A stretch of 40,337 bases of DNA, taken from positions 1 to 40,337 of the forward strand of contig JAKQCW010000279.1 in assembly GCA_029558955.1 (NCBI GenBank). The letters run 5' to 3'. This DNA is from Chloroflexota bacterium. GTDB lineage: Bacteria > Chloroflexota > Anaerolineae > JAAEKA01. Numbering within the stretch: position 1 is the stretch's first letter; every line of letters starts with the position of its first letter. Made by a program: the position numbers and the translations under genes. The notes under the pieces were generated by a model, which did no database searches, was not told the DNA's origin, and was given only the letters and a program-made list of their open reading frames with translations. Below, in pieces: positions 38,150-40,337 of the stretch.

Positions 38150-39567
38150 GGTCTGTTGCCCCAGTCGCCGCCGGCCGCGGCCGCTTCCCTCAGCATCGCG
38201 GCCACAGCCAGCGCCCGCCCTGCTGCGTCGCCCACGTAGTCGCTGGCATCCAGCAGCGAGGCGACCTCGCCGGGCAGCAGCCACTGGGTGATGCGCGGAT
38301 CGGCGCGCAGGCTGTTGGCCAGCGGGTTGGGCTGGCCGCGGCGCAGGGCGTCCCAGGCCACCAGGCTGTGCTCACGGATCAGCTCGTGCAGCACCTGCCG
38401 GTCGCCGCCGGCCTTGACCGCCTCCATCAGCAGTCGCTCGGTGGCGGCGAAGACGCCGTAAGTGGCCAGGTTGCGCGCCACGACCTCCTCCCGCACCACC
38501 AGCCCCTGCACGACGCGTGTGGCGCGACCCACCAGCTCATCCGCCAGCAGAAAGGCCTCGGGCAGCAGCATGCGCCGGTTGGCCGAGTCGTCCAGGGTGC
38601 GCTCCAACAGGCTGTGCGCGGCGTTGTCCCAGGCCACCCGCGGCAGCGCGGCCAGTTGGCGGGCCAGGCTGTCCAGGTTCTCGGCGTCGATGGGGTTGCG
38701 CTTGAAAGGCATGGCGCTGCTGCCCACCTGTTTGGCGCCGAAGGGCTCGCTCCATTCGCCGATGGTGGGCGACTGCAACAGGCGCAGGTCGAAGGCCAGC
38801 CGGTAGATCGATTGGGCCAGCCCGGCCAGCGCGTTGAGCACCAGCCAATCCTGTTTGCGCGGGTAGACCTGGGTGCCGGCCGGGTGGGCGTCGATGCCCA
38901 GCAGCTCCAACACCCGCGCCTCCAGCCGCGCCGGCGTCCAGCCGCTCTCCTCCAGCAGTTGGCCATAGGAGGCGGAGGTGCCCACGGCCCCGCGCAGTCC
39001 CTTGCCCCGCACCCCCTGGCGCGCCCGCGCCAGCTCCTGCCAGTCCAGCAGCAGATCATAGCCATACTGGGCCAGGCGATAGCCCACGGTGGTCGGCTCG
39101 GCCGGCTGCAAATGCGTGAAGGCCATGCAGGCCAGCCCGGCGTGGCGCTGGATCTGGTCGGCGACTACGCGCAAAAGCGTCGCCAGCTTGCCTTGCAGCA
39201 GGTCGAAGGCCGCGGCCAGCCGCAGCGCCTCCACGTTGTCCAGCACATCCATGCTGGTCGCGCCCAGGTGGATGATCCCACCCCCCAGCGGGCATTGCTC
39301 GGCGTAGGTGCGGATCTCGGCCATCAGGTCGTGGCGGATCTCGGCCTCGATCTCGGCGGCCCGCTCCAGGTCGATCTGCTCCTGGTGCGCCGCCAGATCG
39401 GCCACCTGTTCGGCCGTCACCAGCCCGGCCTCCTGCTGCGCCGTGGCCAGCGCGACCCAGAAGCGTCGCAGCAGCAGCCGTTTGCGCCGCTCCGACCACA
39501 GGCTGCGCATGGCCTCCGAGCCGTAGCGCCAGGTCAGGGGAGAGAGGTAGGTGTCGTGAGTGGTCAT
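38146..39567 (-). CDS. purB: adenylosuccinate lyase
   Basis: A 473-residue fumarase/aspartase-superfamily enzyme used twice in purine synthesis (SAICAR and adenylosuccinate cleavage). Visible are RYGSEAMRSLWSE at the N-terminus, the HLGATSMDVLDN substrate loop, TLLRVVADQI with TTVGYRLAQYGYDLLLDW, and the signature GSSAMPFKRNPIDAENL with its catalytic Ser loop (about residue 285). Length fits PurB. ATG 39567 matches the family start but has no good ribosome binding site; translation may depend on upstream reading. It is coupled to the DinG-like helicase gene by an ATGA overlap and lies 61 bases after the transporter gene in the same direction. Confidence 0.95.
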   Translation of the reverse strand: MTTHDTYLSPLTWRYGSEAMRSLWSERRKRLLLRRFWVALATAQQEAGLVTAEQVADLAAHQEQIDLERAAEIEAEIRHDLMAEIRTYAEQCPLGGGIIHLGATSMDVLDNVEALRLAAAFDLLQGKLATLLRVVADQIQRHAGLACMAFTHLQPAEPTTVGYRLAQYGYDLLLDWQELARARQGVRGKGLRGAVGTSASYGQLLEESGWTPARLEARVLELLGIDAHPAGTQVYPRKQDWLVLNALAGLAQSIYRLAFDLRLLQSPTIGEWSEPFGAKQVGSSAMPFKRNPIDAENLDSLARQLAALPRVAWDNAAHSLLERTLDDSANRRMLLPEAFLLADELVGRATRVVQGLVVREEVVARNLATYGVFAATERLLMEAVKAGGDRQVLHELIREHSLVAWDALRRGQPNPLANSLRADPRITQWLLPGEVASLLDASDYVGDAAGRALAVAAMLREAAAAGGDWGNRP

Positions 39568-39628
39568 GTTGGCAGTCGGGTTAGCGTGAACTTGGTGTGC
39601 CGTGAACGGCGAGCGGTGGGCGCGGCAG

Positions 39629-40336
39629 TTACGGTGCGGAGCGGGCAGATTGGGACGCCGCGTGCCCGGCGACCGTGCGCAGACGCAACAGCTCTCCTGC
39701 CACCGTCCCGCCCAGGATGAGGGCCGCGCCGACCATCTGGAGCGGAGTGAGCGTCTCTCCCAGGAAGACCGCGGCAAAGAACAGGGCGGAGAGCGGCTCC
39801 AGGTAGCCCAGGATGGCGACGCTCTGGGCCTGCATCGCGCCGATGGAGGAGAAGTAGAGATAGCAGCCGACGCCGGTGTTCAGCAAGCCCAGCACCAGCA
39901 CGGGGAGCCAACTCCCCGGCGGCACATCGATCGCCAGCCCGCGCCGGAAGAGGAGGAAGAGGGCCACCGTTCCAAAGGCCGCGATGAGCTGCCACATGGG
40001 GTTCTCAAGTCCGGTGATGCCGGTAGCCTTCTTGTTGCAGATGACCATGACCGCGTAGGTCGCCGCGGCCAGGATCGCAAAGACCAGGCCGGGGGAGATC
40101 CCTTCCAGCGCCAGCGCCTGCCCGTTGACGCACAACATGCCGATGATGACCGCCACGAAGCCGATCACGCTGGCCAGGGTCAGCCGCTCCCGGAACACCA
40201 GCGGCGCCAGCATCATGACGATCACCGGGCCGCAGTAGTAGCCGAGGATGGCCACGCTGACGCCAACCTGGACATAGGCCTCGAAGAGGAAGAGCCAACT
40301 GGCGCCCATGGCGACGCCGGAGATCAGCAAGAAGGC
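39629..40336 (-). CDS. EamA/DMT family transporter, 5' end beyond the window
   Basis: A partial drug/metabolite-type membrane transporter. At least 235 codons are open to the window edge with no convincing start, and the first visible residues (AFLLISGVAMGASWLFLFEAY) are already inside a transmembrane helix. About eight hydrophobic segments follow, including PVIVMMLAPLVFRERLTLA and the second EamA repeat PLSALFFAAVFLGETLTPLQ, with the family Glu after the helix break. Whole proteins have about 300 residues and ten helices, so roughly the first two helices are missing. The substrate is not predictable. It may be cotranscribed with purB. Confidence 0.88.
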   Translation of the reverse strand, partial: AFLLISGVAMGASWLFLFEAYVQVGVSVAILGYYCGPVIVMMLAPLVFRERLTLASVIGFVAVIIGMLCVNGQALALEGISPGLVFAILAAATYAVMVICNKKATGITGLENPMWQLIAAFGTVALFLLFRRGLAIDVPPGSWLPVLVLGLLNTGVGCYLYFSSIGAMQAQSVAILGYLEPLSALFFAAVFLGETLTPLQMVGAALILGGTVAGELLRLRTVAGHAASQSARSAP

Positions 40337-40337
40337 G

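Overview
Most of this window (about 4.4 kb to the end) looks like chromosome of an uncultured, high-GC member of the Chloroflexota (Anaerolineae or Caldilineae-like). This is inferred from the style of the sigma-factor C-terminus, the gene set and the intergenic heptamer repeats; no database search was possible. The first ~4.4 kb reads differently. It is richer in G+C (45 of 60 bases in 4021-4080 against 39 of 60 in 4741-4800), uses almost only GAG, CTC and CGC-type codons, and encodes the N-terminal half of a proteobacterial or myxobacterial-style sigma factor. The two styles meet inside the most conserved part of an rpoD-type gene (about 4330-4440). The simplest reading is a chimeric contig; a natural recombinant is the alternative.

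Layout. 1-4.4 kb: a nitroreductase (minus), then a tightly overlapping plus-strand set of membrane protein, TPR protein, ThiF/MoeB-like E1 enzyme and sigma factor. 4.9-6.7 kb: a small basic protein, a HAD-IB phosphatase and, divergent from it, a phosphatidylserine-decarboxylase-like protein lacking two of the three catalytic residues. 6.7-8.4 kb: citramalate synthase. 8.6-9.6 kb: a DUF433/DUF5615 toxin-antitoxin-type pair. 9.4-24.2 kb: a long minus-strand branched-chain amino acid cluster, in transcription order leader peptide, ilvB, ilvN, ilvC, leuA, one or two small ORFs, gltB, leuC, leuD, an 85-residue unknown, leuB and a 49-residue unknown. 24.3-26.1 kb: an AAA-ATPase/PD-(D/E)XK protein. 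26.3-27.8 kb: purH. 28.1-29.3 kb: a secreted ScyD/ScyE-like beta-propeller protein. 29.4-33.8 kb: carAB. 33.9-35.8 kb: an S9 peptidase. 35.9-39.6 kb: purB coupled to a DinG-like helicase. The window ends in a truncated EamA transporter.

How the genes work together. IlvBNC, LeuA, LeuCD and LeuB cover most of valine and leucine synthesis, and CimA feeds 2-oxobutanoate into the same enzymes for isoleucine. Embedded GltB would supply the glutamate used in the final transaminations. ilvD and ilvE are not in the window. The cluster starts with a textbook promoter and a 31-codon ORF rich in Leu, Val and Ile codons. It overlaps mutually exclusive hairpins that end in a U-tract terminator, so the operon is very probably controlled by translation-coupled attenuation. 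A second structured, U-run-ending element lies just before ilvB. purH, purB and carAB add purine and carbamoyl-phosphate supply.

The most notable points are the sigma-factor junction; the ilvB attenuator with its second hairpin; a perfect palindromic repeat that occurs between genes and also in frame inside carA; the decarboxylase-like pseudoenzyme; and three uncharacterised small genes in the branched-chain cluster, two of them overlapping leuB in ATGA fashion. I found no CRISPR array, tRNA, rRNA or insertion sequence, and no clearly new multigene defence system.
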